The notes under the pieces are model-generated. The model did not search any database and had not been told where the DNA came from. It saw only the letters and a program-made list of their open reading frames with translations. A stretch of 43,149 bases of DNA from DATCDR01 sp036510575 (GTDB lineage Bacteria > Actinomycetota > Acidimicrobiia > Acidimicrobiales > Bog-793): positions 1 through 43,149 of the forward strand of contig DATCDR010000186.1 in NCBI GenBank assembly GCA_036510575.1, given 5' to 3'. Of the stretch, positions 20,854 to 28,364 are shown piece after piece (position 1 is the first letter of the stretch; each line of letters opens with the position of its first letter). Made by a program: the position numbers and the translations under genes.

Positions 20854-21168
20854 CTAAGTCTTGAACAGGAAGAACACGCCCTTGGCGAAGGCGTAGTTCA
20901 AGAAGAAGATCAGCGCTGCCAAGAACAGCAACGTGGTCAGCACCACTGTCGAGTAGTTCACGACCTCGGAGCGGTTCGGCCACAAGACCTTTTGAAGCTC
21001 GCCTTTGACCTCACGGAGGTACTGGGCGAACCGTTTGCCAGCACCAGGACGCCCCGGCTCGGGGGGTCGGCGCTGGCCAGCCGTGGGCGGGGGTCGGCGC
21101 GCGGCAGGGGTACCGTCGGGGCCGAGCTGGCCCTGGCGCTGAAGCTGGCGCTTCGTCTGTCGGTTCAC
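20854..21168 (-). CDS. secE: Preprotein translocase subunit SecE
   Basis: Small essential membrane subunit of the SecYEG protein-export channel. The product has 104 residues from a GTG start at 21168, with GAGGA five bases upstream. Any longer reading would overlap tRNA-Trp, so this start is secure. The first 60 residues are Arg/Pro-rich and cytoplasmic. The conserved segment AQYLREVKGELQKVLWPNRSEV then leads into one membrane helix (about residues 72-93). An extended, basic N-terminus is common in actinobacterial SecE. Confidence 0.95.
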   Translation of the reverse strand: MNRQTKRQLQRQGQLGPDGTPAARRPPPTAGQRRPPEPGRPGAGKRFAQYLREVKGELQKVLWPNRSEVVNYSTVVLTTLLFLAALIFFLNYAFAKGVFFLFKT

Positions 21169-21192
21169 GAACGTCCTCGAATCACGGGTGAG

Positions 21193-21265
21193 CAGGGCAG
21201 GAGGGACTCGAACCCCCAACCGTCGGTTTTGGAGACCGGTGCTCTACCAATTGAGCTACTGCCCT
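21193..21265 (-). tRNA. trnW: tRNA-Trp (CCA)
   Basis: A complete cloverleaf of 73 bases: acceptor AGGGCAG paired with CTGCCCT, D-arm GCTC/GAGC, anticodon loop CTCCAAA with anticodon CCA, T-loop TTCGAGT, discriminator G. The 3' CCA is not encoded. It lies 24 bases upstream of secE. Confidence 0.97.
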
Positions 21266-21430
21266 TTGATTGGCGAAACACCACCCTGAGGTGTGCCACG
21301 GCCTCTCAGGGCGACCCAGATTATCACCTGAGTGGCAACACTCCCCGCTGGCATCGTCGATCACAACGCCACCACGGTCGAACTCCCGCCGAGGCGGCAT
21401 TTCCGTCTCCGCCGAATCGACAGAGATCGC

Positions 21431-21456
21431 CTCCCGATGCGTGGTGCATCGGGGAG
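21431..21456 (-). terminator. Hairpin after rpmG
   Basis: CTCCCCGATGC and GCATCGGGAG form a 10-bp stem with one bulged base and a 5-base loop, starting 6 bases past the rpmG stop. No U-run follows, so it may instead be an RNA-processing or stability element before tRNA-Trp. Confidence 0.5.
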
Positions 21457-21462
21457 TTCTAC

Positions 21463-21627
21463 TTAGCGGGTCTCCCGGTGCAAGGTATGCACGCGGTCGT
21501 GGCTGCAGTACTTCTTCATCTCGATCCGCTCACGGTCGTTGTTCTTGTTCTTGGTCGTGATGTAGTTGCGGTTCTTGCAGACCTCGCACTCCAAGGTGAT
21601 CTTGATCCGCCGCTCGTTCTTCGCCAC
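21463..21627 (-). CDS. rpmG: 50S ribosomal protein L33
   Basis: Small large-subunit protein of 54 residues near the E site, starting at a GTG (MAKNERRIKITLECEVCKNRNY). The N-terminal zinc knuckle CEVC (Cys14, Cys17) is intact. The second knuckle, normally CPxC before the HTxHxETR tail, reads Cys41-Ser-His-Asp44: the fourth cysteine is replaced by Asp, with His43 adjacent. The rest (YITTKNKNNDRERIEMKKYC, then HTLHRETR) is typical. It sits between tRNA-Met and tRNA-Trp, as in many actinobacteria. Confidence 0.95.
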   Translation of the reverse strand: MAKNERRIKITLECEVCKNRNYITTKNKNNDRERIEMKKYCSHDRVHTLHRETR

Positions 21628-21674
21628 GTCGGGCTCCTTTGACTCATCGCCCGCAGGCTCAATGCAGATAGTAG

Positions 21675-21748
21675 TAGCGGCGGCGGGACTCGAACCCGCG
21701 ACATCACGATTATGAGCCGTGTGCTCTGACCGACTGAGCTACGCCGCC
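21675..21748 (-). tRNA. trnM: tRNA-Met (CAT), elongator
   Basis: A 74-base cloverleaf with D-arm GCTC/GAGC, anticodon loop CTCATAA, T-stem GCGGG/CCCGC and discriminator A. The acceptor pairs GGCGGCG with CGCCGCT, giving a G1-U72 pair. The initiator features (C1-A72 mismatch, three G-C pairs in the anticodon stem) are absent, so this is elongator Met; a lysidine-modified tRNA-Ile is less likely. CCA is not encoded. Confidence 0.93.
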
Positions 21749-21758
21749 ATGTCTGGCG

Positions 21759-21830
<72 letters not shown>

Positions 21831-21873
21831 GCGTCGAAGGCCTCGACTCGGGGATGTTAACCCTTCCGCCGGG

Positions 21874-21901
21874 TCGACTTCGCCAGCCCCGCATCTAACC
21901 T
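21874..21901 (+). promoter_or_regulatory. Candidate leaderless promoter of the acetyltransferase gene
   Basis: -10 box TAACCT at 21896-21901 lies 6 bases before the GTG at 21908, with TCGACT as a possible -35 box at 21874-21879 (16-base spacer). No ribosome-binding site is present, so the transcript probably begins at the start codon. Confidence 0.5.
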
Positions 21902-21907
21902 AGGGCC

Positions 21908-22393
21908 GTGCTCGTCCGCCCGGCTGCCACAAGCGACTCCGAAGCGATCCGAGAGATCTACAACGTCGAGGTACTCGGATCTACCGTAACTTTCGATCTG
22001 GTCCCGAGAACCCCCGACGAGCAGGACGAATGGATGGAATCTCACGCCGGCGTCTACCCGGTCATCGTCGCTGAAGACGACGGTCGAGTGATCGGATTCG
22101 CGAGTCTGTCCCCGTACCGCTCACGACCTGGATACTCAACCACGGCCGAGGACTCCGTCTACGTGGCGGCGTCGTACCGGGGAGTCGGCGTCGGCAAGCT
22201 GTTGCTCGCCGAGCTCGTCGAACGCGGGAAGGCACACGGATTCCACGCAATCATGGCGAGGATCGTCGGCGACCATGCAGCGTCGATCTCGCTCCATCGC
22301 TCGTGCGGCTTCGAACTCGTCGGCATCGAACGCGAGGTTGGGCGCAAGTTCAGCAAGTGGCTCGACGTCGCCTTGATGCAGCGCCTTCTCTGA
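21908..22393 (+). CDS. GNAT-family N-acetyltransferase, phosphinothricin-acetyltransferase-like
   Basis: Acetyl-CoA-dependent N-acetyltransferase. The 161-residue product begins MLVRPAATSDSEAIREIYN, typical of the Pat/YncA branch. Its acetyl-CoA site is RGVGVG at residues 91-96, in the motif SVYVAASYRGVGVGKLLLAEL, and it continues with LHRSCGFELVGIEREVGRKFSKWLDV. Relatives acetylate phosphinothricin, methionine sulfoximine or related amino-acid analogues; the true substrate is unknown. The GTG start has no ribosome-binding site but a -10-like box 6 bases ahead, so it looks leaderless. It is divergent from tRNA-Thr. Confidence 0.88.
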   Translation: MLVRPAATSDSEAIREIYNVEVLGSTVTFDLVPRTPDEQDEWMESHAGVYPVIVAEDDGRVIGFASLSPYRSRPGYSTTAEDSVYVAASYRGVGVGKLLLAELVERGKAHGFHAIMARIVGDHAASISLHRSCGFELVGIEREVGRKFSKWLDVALMQRLL

Positions 22394-22432
22394 TTCAGCC
22401 GGCCGCCGCGTCGAGAGAGGACTGACCCGAGA

Positions 22433-22609
22433 ATGCGTCGCCTGCCTCATGCGCTTCCGCTGGCTCCCCCACTCACCAGTCGGTGCACGCTCAGCGTCCT
22501 CGGACCCACGCTTTTGGCGATGCCGGTCGTCGAGACGCCGGCGCTCGCGACAACGCCGGAGGTCCGGGTCTCGGTGAAAGCGCGGGCAAGCGGGATGGTC
22601 AAGCCCTAG
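22433..22609 (+). pseudogene. Possible secreted-protein gene remnant or small ORF
   Basis: An ATG-started frame of 58 codons lies in the gap between the acetyltransferase and mptB genes and overlaps the mptB 3' end by 11 bases. It begins with a basic MRR, continues with a moderately hydrophobic stretch (TLSVLGPTLLAMPVV) and reaches a signal-peptidase-like site (PALA before TTPEV). It stops 20 residues later. This looks like the front of an exported protein cut short, but no family is recognisable and no good ribosome-binding site is seen. It may be chance. Confidence 0.25.
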
Positions 22610-24368
22610 ATGAGACGGGCTCGCGCACCTCTCGCGAGTGGATCATGCGGCGAACGCGCTCGTAGATCCGGAGACGGACCGTCGGCCCGACGACGACCAG
22701 CGCGATCGCGACCAAGAGCAGCGAGAACAGCACGAGAAACTCCGGATTGGAGTTCTCGAGCTCGCTGCCAAGCACCTCGCCACCAGGCAGCCCGAGGAAG
22801 CAGCTGACCGCCGAGACACCACAGACGAGCTTTCGGACCTTGCCCTGCGCGATCGGCGCGAGGAAGACGATGCCCCACGCCAGGTACCACGGCTGAAGGA
22901 CCGGGCCGAGCATCGCCACGGCGATCAGTGTCCATCCGATGGCACTGAGCGAGCCGATCCGCTCCGATCGAAGCAGTAGCACGAGGCCGATCGCGACCGC
23001 TAGCGCGAGCGCGGAGCCGCGAGCGATTGTCAAAAGTGGATGGCCGAGGCTGCCGAGTCCGACGAGTTTCGCCACCTGGCCGGCAAGCAGGCCAAGACCG
23101 GTCGCCGGGTCGAGCCAGCTACGTACGCTGTCGGGGTTCGAGAGACCAGCGACCCATCGCCACCCGACTCCGGCGAGCTGCGACGAGGCGGCCATCGCCA
23201 CACCGGCGATGGCGAACGCGCTGAGCATCGGTCGAATTCGTTCACGGACACTCTTGCCGGTGCCGAGCCACTCCCAGCCGATGTAGATGACTCCGATGAA
23301 GCCGGGAATCTTGATCGCGGCGGCGATCCCGCAGAGAAAGATCCCGAGGACGGGTCGACCCCGCTTAAAGAGGGCGTAGCCCGAGAGCAAGAAGCCGAGC
23401 ATCAGGGCGTCGTTGTGCTCTCCAGCCACCAGGTTCAACAAGATCAGCGGGTTCAACACTGCAAGCGAGAACGCAGTCGCCTGATCGCGCCCAAACGATC
23501 GCGCGATCGACGGCACCGCGGCTGCGAACATCACCACGCCGAGTAGCGCGAGGCCCCGGAGCGCCTCGACGGTCGCGAGCACGTTGTGGCGCATCGCCTC
23601 GACGATCCAGCCATCGGCGACGAGGAAGACCGGCCCGTACGGCGACGTCACGTTCTGCCAGATCCTGGCGGTCAGTGCATCAAAGGTGGTCCCTGTGCTC
23701 AAGAGCCCCGGCCCGTAGAGGTAGGGGTTGATGTGGTGGCTCATCAGCTCGCCCTGGGCCGCGTAGCTGTAGGCGTCGTTCGAGAACAGCGGCGCGACGA
23801 TGAGCAGCGGCAACGTCCAGGCGACGAAGACGGGGATCAGGCGTCGGACGGGAATGCCCTTTATCCGCGAGGCCAGCTGAATGACGTCGTACCAGGCCCG
23901 CAGCATCAACAACATGCCGCCGTAAACCCCAAAGACGCCGAGGAAGAGCCACTGCCCAGGTCCACCGATCTGGGGGGCAGGATGTGAGGCAGGGATGCCG
24001 AACCACCAGGCGCCCGGCAGTTTCAACGTGAACGGCGAGTTCTGCTGCGACGCTCCAGCCAGGATCGCGACCGAGCCGACGAAGCCGAGCAGCGCCGGTC
24101 GGCAGAGCAGCTTGTTGAGCGGCGTCACGTCGGCGACGTAGATCTCCTGGTCATCTCGCGCCTTCAAGCTGGTTGGACGCAACAGCAGCGAGACGAGCCG
24201 CATCGAGATGAGCGCACGAAGGGAAATAAGGGGGGAGAAGAGCGAGCGACCAGGCGATCGGTGCCGCACGGTGGCGTTCTCCTCGGGGCCTTCAGAGAGC
24301 GAAAGCACGTTTCGATTGTATCGACCACAGATGGCGGCGGAAATCGCGCGCCTGGCGGCGTCGGTCAC
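22599..24368 (-). CDS. mptB: Polyprenol-phosphomannose-dependent mannosyltransferase, MptB-like
   Basis: Integral-membrane GT-C-fold glycosyltransferase. Actinobacterial MptA/MptB extend alpha-1,6-mannan chains of lipoglycans using polyprenyl-phosphomannose. The 589-residue product has about a dozen hydrophobic segments. The diagnostic loop is PLFSNDAYSYAAQGELM (acidic catalytic-type Asp198) followed by NPYLYGP, with SPYGPVFL and VAGEHNDALM further on. The C-terminus is basic and cytoplasmic. The GTG start has GAAGAAG just upstream; Met56 is an alternative start and would give a more typical length. A perfect inverted repeat lies 45-87 bases upstream. Its presence suggests a lipomannan-type envelope polymer. 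Confidence 0.85.
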   Translation of the reverse strand: MTDAARRAISAAICGRYNRNVLSLSEGPEENATVRHRSPGRSLFSPLISLRALISMRLVSLLLRPTSLKARDDQEIYVADVTPLNKLLCRPALLGFVGSVAILAGASQQNSPFTLKLPGAWWFGIPASHPAPQIGGPGQWLFLGVFGVYGGMLLMLRAWYDVIQLASRIKGIPVRRLIPVFVAWTLPLLIVAPLFSNDAYSYAAQGELMSHHINPYLYGPGLLSTGTTFDALTARIWQNVTSPYGPVFLVADGWIVEAMRHNVLATVEALRGLALLGVVMFAAAVPSIARSFGRDQATAFSLAVLNPLILLNLVAGEHNDALMLGFLLSGYALFKRGRPVLGIFLCGIAAAIKIPGFIGVIYIGWEWLGTGKSVRERIRPMLSAFAIAGVAMAASSQLAGVGWRWVAGLSNPDSVRSWLDPATGLGLLAGQVAKLVGLGSLGHPLLTIARGSALALAVAIGLVLLLRSERIGSLSAIGWTLIAVAMLGPVLQPWYLAWGIVFLAPIAQGKVRKLVCGVSAVSCFLGLPGGEVLGSELENSNPEFLVLFSLLLVAIALVVVGPTVRLRIYERVRRMIHSREVREPVSSRA

Positions 24369-24412
24369 GACTTCTTCACTCGATCGAGAGACGCGAATCG
24401 GGAAGGTGCTGG

Positions 24413-24455
24413 CGGAGACAGCTGTGTCTTAGACGTCGTGACACAGCTGTCTCCG
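24413..24455. promoter_or_regulatory. Perfect 16-bp inverted repeat between tRNA-Tyr and mptB
   Basis: Arms 24413-24428 (CGGAGACAGCTGTGTC) and 24440-24455 are perfect complements around an 11-base centre. Each arm itself contains the palindrome ACAGCTGT, with centres 25 bases apart. It lies 21 bases past the tRNA-Tyr 3' end and 44 bases upstream of the mptB start, on both transcripts. No U-run follows on either strand. It could terminate tRNA-Tyr transcription, be a paired operator for mptB, or both. Confidence 0.6.
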
Positions 24456-24476
24456 ATGCCTTTCGACATCACACGG

Positions 24477-24558
24477 TGGGCCGGGAAGGATTCGAACCTT
24501 CGAAGGCTGAGCCGGCAGATTTACAGTCTGCTCCCGTTGGCCACTTGGGTACCGACCC
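24477..24558 (-). tRNA. trnY: tRNA-Tyr (GTA)
   Basis: An 82-base class II tRNA. The acceptor GGGTCGG pairs with CCGGCCC (one U-G pair), the anticodon stem GCAGA/TCTGC encloses loop CTGTAAA with anticodon GTA, and a long variable arm precedes the T-arm GAAGG-TTCGAAT-CCTTC. The discriminator is A; only CC of the CCA follows. Confidence 0.96.
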
Positions 24559-24636
24559 GTCGGCGGGAAACCATACCTGATCGCGGCCCACCACTTGCCA
24601 GTGCAGTTCTCGCCTCGGTATCGCCTGCTGAGCAGA

Positions 24637-24642
24637 TAGCGT
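24637..24642 (+). promoter_or_regulatory. Candidate leaderless -10 box of the yajQ-family gene
   Basis: TAGCGT fits the TANNNT actinobacterial -10 pattern and ends 7 bases before the ATG at 24650. No ribosome-binding site is present, consistent with a leaderless transcript. No clear -35 box. Confidence 0.4.
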
Positions 24643-24649
24643 TGGCGCC

Positions 24650-25138
24650 ATGCCTACCTTCGACATCTCCTCAGAGGTTGACTTCCAAGAGGTTCGCAAC
24701 GCCATCGATCAGGCGAGCCGCGAGGTCACCACCCGCTTCGACTTCAAAGACACCGGCGCCAGCATCGAGCTGAAAACCGACGACATCGAGCTGAACGCCC
24801 CGTCCGAGGACCGCCTCCGTGCGCTCGTTCAGGTGGTAGAGGAGAAGCTCGTGCGGCGAAACGTCTCGCTAAAGGCACTCTCCTACGAAAAGGTCGAGCA
24901 GGCGAGCCACGGCGCGCTCCGCCAGCACGTCAAGTTGCAGGCAGGCATCTCACAGGATCACGCGAAGACGATTAACCGCACGATCAAAGAGATCGGCGTC
25001 AAGGGCGTGAGCTCACAGTCCCAGGGCGAGCAGATCCGGGTGTCGGGCAAGAAGCGTGACGATCTACAAGCAGTGATCACGCAACTAAAGGAGAAGGATC
25101 TCGGCATCCCGCTCCAGTTCGGCAACTTCCGGGACTGA
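24650..25138 (+). CDS. yajQ: YajQ family nucleotide-binding protein (UPF0234/DUF520)
   Basis: Small cytoplasmic protein made of two ferredoxin-like halves. Members bind nucleotides and, in Xanthomonas, cyclic di-GMP. The 162-residue product is of normal length. It has the family signature MPTFDISSEVDFQEVRNAID, TTRFDFKDTGASIEL, the KLVRRNVSLKAL segment and the C-terminus LKEKDLGIPLQFGNFRD. Whether this protein binds cyclic di-GMP cannot be told. It stands alone between tRNA-Tyr (divergent) and nuoN (convergent, 49-base gap). Confidence 0.95.
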   Translation: MPTFDISSEVDFQEVRNAIDQASREVTTRFDFKDTGASIELKTDDIELNAPSEDRLRALVQVVEEKLVRRNVSLKALSYEKVEQASHGALRQHVKLQAGISQDHAKTINRTIKEIGVKGVSSQSQGEQIRVSGKKRDDLQAVITQLKEKDLGIPLQFGNFRD

Positions 25139-25143
25139 ACCGA

Positions 25144-25172
25144 GGCTGCGACACCTGTTGGCATCGGCAGCC
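25144..25172. terminator. Weak hairpin between convergent yajQ and nuoN
   Basis: GGCTGC (25144-25149) and GCAGCC (25167-25172) form a 6-bp stem with a 17-base loop in the 49-base convergent gap. It is the only candidate terminator here and has no U-run. Confidence 0.3.
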
Positions 25173-25187
25173 AAGGGGGCTTGCCGC

Positions 25188-26756
25188 CTAGAAGAGCAGC
25201 GTCGCCTGGTGCGCGAACGAGACCAGCGGCTGTGGCCAGATCCCGAGCACCACCGTCGCGCCGAGCACGAACACGAGCCCTGCCAACATCCACGGTGAGA
25301 TCTTGAGTGCCTGCTCGGTCCCTTGTGCGGAGACTACGCGGGTGAGCAGTGAGGTAGTGCCACCGTCGCTCGAGAGGCCCTCGAGCGCGTCATCTGCCGC
25401 GCGCTCGGTGCTCGCAAACATCGTCAGCACGACCCGGAGGTAGAAGAAGACCGCGACACCTGCAGAGAGCATCGCGATCACGGCGAGCGCATAGGAGTGC
25501 GCTTCGACCGCGGCCTCGATCACGTAGAACTTGGCGAAGAAGCCCGTCGTGAAGGGTGCGCCTGCCTGGGCGAGGAGCAGCACCGCGAAGCTAGTGGCGA
25601 CAAAGGGGCTCCGCTTTGCAAGCCCGCGGTAGCTATCGATGTCGTGGCCGTCATCCGCTTTGCCCGCGACCATGTTGACGATCGCGAAGCTGCCAAGCGC
25701 TAGCAGGCTGTAGGCGAAGAGGTAGTAGAGCGCGCCCTGTGCTCCGGCAATCGTCCCAGCCTGGACGCCGACGAGGATGAACCCGGCGTGGTTGATCGAG
25801 GAGTAGGCGAGCATGCGCTTCATGTCCCGCTGCGCGAGCGCAACGGTCGCGCCAAGGAGCAGGGTCGCCGTCGCGATCACCCACAGTGCCGGCTGCCAGG
25901 TCGAGGCCAACGTCGGCATCGTCGAGAGCAGCACCCTGAGGAGGGCCATGAAGCCACCGACCTTGGCAACTGCTGCCATGAATCCAACCGCCGGGGTAGG
26001 GGCTCCGGCGTAGACGTCGGGCGTCCACATGTGAAATGGCACGGCTGCGACCTTGAAGGCGAAACCGACGATGAGCAGGGCTAGACCGCCCATCAGCACG
26101 CCGTCGCTCACGACGACGTTCTTGGCAAGGAATGCGCCGATCTCCCCGAGGTTCGTCGAGCCGGTAGCTCCGTAGGTAAGGGCGATGCCGTAAAGGAAGA
26201 TCGCCGACGAGAACGCTCCGAGCACGAAGTACTTCATCGCCGACTCCGCCGACGCTTCGCGCCGGTGGTCGAACCCGGCCATTACGTAGAGCGGGATGGA
26301 GAGGATCTCGAGTGCCAGGAAGATCAAGATCAAGTCGTTCGCCGAGCCCATCAACATCGCGCCCGACCCCGAGATCAGTGCGAGCACGTAGTACTCAGGG
26401 CCCCTGATCTCTTCTTGGCGCAGGTAGCCAGCGGCGAAAAAGGACGCGACGATCACCACGCACGAGACCAGCACCAGGCCGAAGCAGGCGAAGCCGTCGA
26501 CGTCCATCGAACGCGCGACCGCCTGGAACGCTCCGTGGTCAGAGACGAGGTGCCACAAAAAGAGCGAGGCGATGAGCGACGACATGCCGATCGCAGCGGT
26601 TGTCAGCGCATAGGCCTCGGTAGGGATCGGCCGAGAGACGAGGGCAGAGACGCCGAGTAGGAACAACATCCCGCCGAGCAAGATCAGCTCGGGCAAGATT
26701 GCGGTGTAGTCGACATGGGGCAGGGTGATTGTTGCCGCCGCGAGGATCGAGATCAC
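25188..26756 (-). CDS. nuoN: NADH-quinone oxidoreductase subunit N
   Basis: Antiporter-like membrane subunit of proton-pumping complex I. The 522-residue, highly hydrophobic product has the proton-channel residues Glu150 (LALEILSIPLYV), Lys235 (GFAFKVAAVPFHMWTPDVYAGAP) and Lys265 (MAAVAKVGGF) in the expected contexts. The GTG start overlaps the nuoM stop by four bases (GTGA). It is the last gene of the nuo operon; only a weak hairpin lies beyond it. Confidence 0.97.
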   Translation of the reverse strand: MISILAAATITLPHVDYTAILPELILLGGMLFLLGVSALVSRPIPTEAYALTTAAIGMSSLIASLFLWHLVSDHGAFQAVARSMDVDGFACFGLVLVSCVVIVASFFAAGYLRQEEIRGPEYYVLALISGSGAMLMGSANDLILIFLALEILSIPLYVMAGFDHRREASAESAMKYFVLGAFSSAIFLYGIALTYGATGSTNLGEIGAFLAKNVVVSDGVLMGGLALLIVGFAFKVAAVPFHMWTPDVYAGAPTPAVGFMAAVAKVGGFMALLRVLLSTMPTLASTWQPALWVIATATLLLGATVALAQRDMKRMLAYSSINHAGFILVGVQAGTIAGAQGALYYLFAYSLLALGSFAIVNMVAGKADDGHDIDSYRGLAKRSPFVATSFAVLLLAQAGAPFTTGFFAKFYVIEAAVEAHSYALAVIAMLSAGVAVFFYLRVVLTMFASTERAADDALEGLSSDGGTTSLLTRVVSAQGTEQALKISPWMLAGLVFVLGATVVLGIWPQPLVSFAHQATLLF

Positions 26757-28363
26757 TGTCCACTCCCTCCCTGCAGCGCCTGCGTAGTGATCGCTGGCAG
26801 GCCAGGTGCGGGCACGTTCGCATGTCCCACCTGGACGACGTGGTTGACGAGGTTGTCGACCGTCGGGGTGATCCGGCTCAGGATCGGCGCCGGCCAGACA
26901 CCGAGGAAGACGATGATCACAATCAGCGGCGCGATCACCGCGCGCTCCGACCAGGTCATCTCCGGGAATGCGCCCTCCGGCGGTGCCTCGGACTCAGGTG
27001 AGTGGAATACCTGCTGGTAGCCCCAGAGCATGTAGATAGCGGCAATCACGATTCCACCGGTCGCGACCACGGCATACCAGCGGTGGGTGATGAAGGTTCC
27101 CGCCAAGATCAAGAACTCACCGACGAATCCGTTGAGTCCAGGTACCCCGATCGACGCCATCACCACGACCGTGAAGGTTCCAGCAAGCAGCGGTGCCCGA
27201 TGCTGGAGACCCCGCAGCGGCCCGATCTGGAACGTGCCGGTCCGCTTGTAGATCATCGCTATCAACAAGAAGAGCGCCGCTGTGTAGATCCCGTGGTTCA
27301 CCATCTGTAGCACCGCACCTGAGACCGACTCGCTCGTTAGCGCGAACGCGCCCAACACGATGAAGCCCATGTGGGCGAGCGATGAGTACGCGACGAGGCG
27401 CTTCAGATCCCGTTGGGCAGCAGCGACGATGCCGCCGTAGATGATGCCGATGACGCCGAGCACCATCAGCAACGGTGCGATCACCACGACCGCGTGCGGG
27501 AAAAGCGCCAGGTCGAAGCGCACGATCCCGTAGGTTCCGAGCTTGGCCATGATGCCGGCGAGCACGATCGAGCCGGAGGCGGGTGCCTCCGCGTAGGCAT
27601 CTGGTGACCAGGTGTGGAACGGGAAGACCGGGGCCTTCACGACGAACGCGATCGTGAAGCTGAGCAAGAGCAGCATCCCTGCCATCGAGGAGAGGTGGGT
27701 GTTGGCGAGCGCGCTCACCGAGAACGTCGTGACGCCGGTCTGGCTCTTGTGGATGAAGACCAAGGCGATGATGCCGACGAGCAGCATCGCGGAGGCGACG
27801 AAGGTGTAGACGAAGAACTTCGTTGCCGCATAGCCGCGTCGCTCGTGGCCCCATCCGGCGATGATGAAGTACGCAGGTACGAGGGTTGCCTCGAAGAAGA
27901 GGAAAAAGACCAGTACGTCGGTCGACAAGAAGCTCCCGAGGCAGGCCGATTCGAGGAGCAGCAGCCAGACGGTGAAGCTCTTCTCGTTCTCCCGCTCGCC
28001 CGTTCCGAGCAGCGCTATGGGAAAGAGCAGCGCCGACATCACGACGAGGAACAACGAAATGCCGTCGACGCCGAGCGACCACGAGATGCCAAGCGGTGCC
28101 ACCCAGGGGTGCACAGAGGTCATCTGCAGGCCGCCAACGCCGCTGTGGAACTCTCCGAAGACGACCGCGGAGAGCGCCAGCACGGCGAGGGTGGTGACGA
28201 TCCCGATCGAACGAACCGCCGTCGTCACCGATTTCGGAACGAGCAGCAGCAAAAAGGCCGCGCCGGCAGGCAGCAATACAAGGACCGTCAGGAACGGGAA
28301 GGCTCGCTGTGCCGATGACGATGCCGCGACTCCGAAGATCGCGGCGAGTTCGCTGTGGCCCAT
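26753..28363 (-). CDS. nuoM: NADH-quinone oxidoreductase subunit M
   Basis: Second antiporter-like subunit of complex I. The 536-residue product carries the conserved Glu158 (VFFLFFEATLVPAYFII), Lys243 (VVKAPVFPFHTWSPDAYAEAP) and Lys274 (IMAKLGTYGI), which form the proton half-channels. The N-terminal first 20 residues are less conserved. The ATG start is one base past the nuoL stop. Confidence 0.97.
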   Translation of the reverse strand: MGHSELAAIFGVAASSSAQRAFPFLTVLVLLPAGAAFLLLLVPKSVTTAVRSIGIVTTLAVLALSAVVFGEFHSGVGGLQMTSVHPWVAPLGISWSLGVDGISLFLVVMSALLFPIALLGTGERENEKSFTVWLLLLESACLGSFLSTDVLVFFLFFEATLVPAYFIIAGWGHERRGYAATKFFVYTFVASAMLLVGIIALVFIHKSQTGVTTFSVSALANTHLSSMAGMLLLLSFTIAFVVKAPVFPFHTWSPDAYAEAPASGSIVLAGIMAKLGTYGIVRFDLALFPHAVVVIAPLLMVLGVIGIIYGGIVAAAQRDLKRLVAYSSLAHMGFIVLGAFALTSESVSGAVLQMVNHGIYTAALFLLIAMIYKRTGTFQIGPLRGLQHRAPLLAGTFTVVVMASIGVPGLNGFVGEFLILAGTFITHRWYAVVATGGIVIAAIYMLWGYQQVFHSPESEAPPEGAFPEMTWSERAVIAPLIVIIVFLGVWPAPILSRITPTVDNLVNHVVQVGHANVPAPGLPAITTQALQGGSGQ

Positions 28364-28364
28364 C

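Noticed and set aside
21675..21748. Initiator tRNA-fMet
   Set aside because: It lacks the C1-A72 mismatch and the three G-C pairs of the initiator anticodon stem; the elongator form fits better.
24413..24558. Phage or integrative-element attachment site at tRNA-Tyr
   Set aside because: The inverted repeat does not copy tRNA sequence, the tRNA 3' end is not duplicated nearby, and no integrase gene is present.
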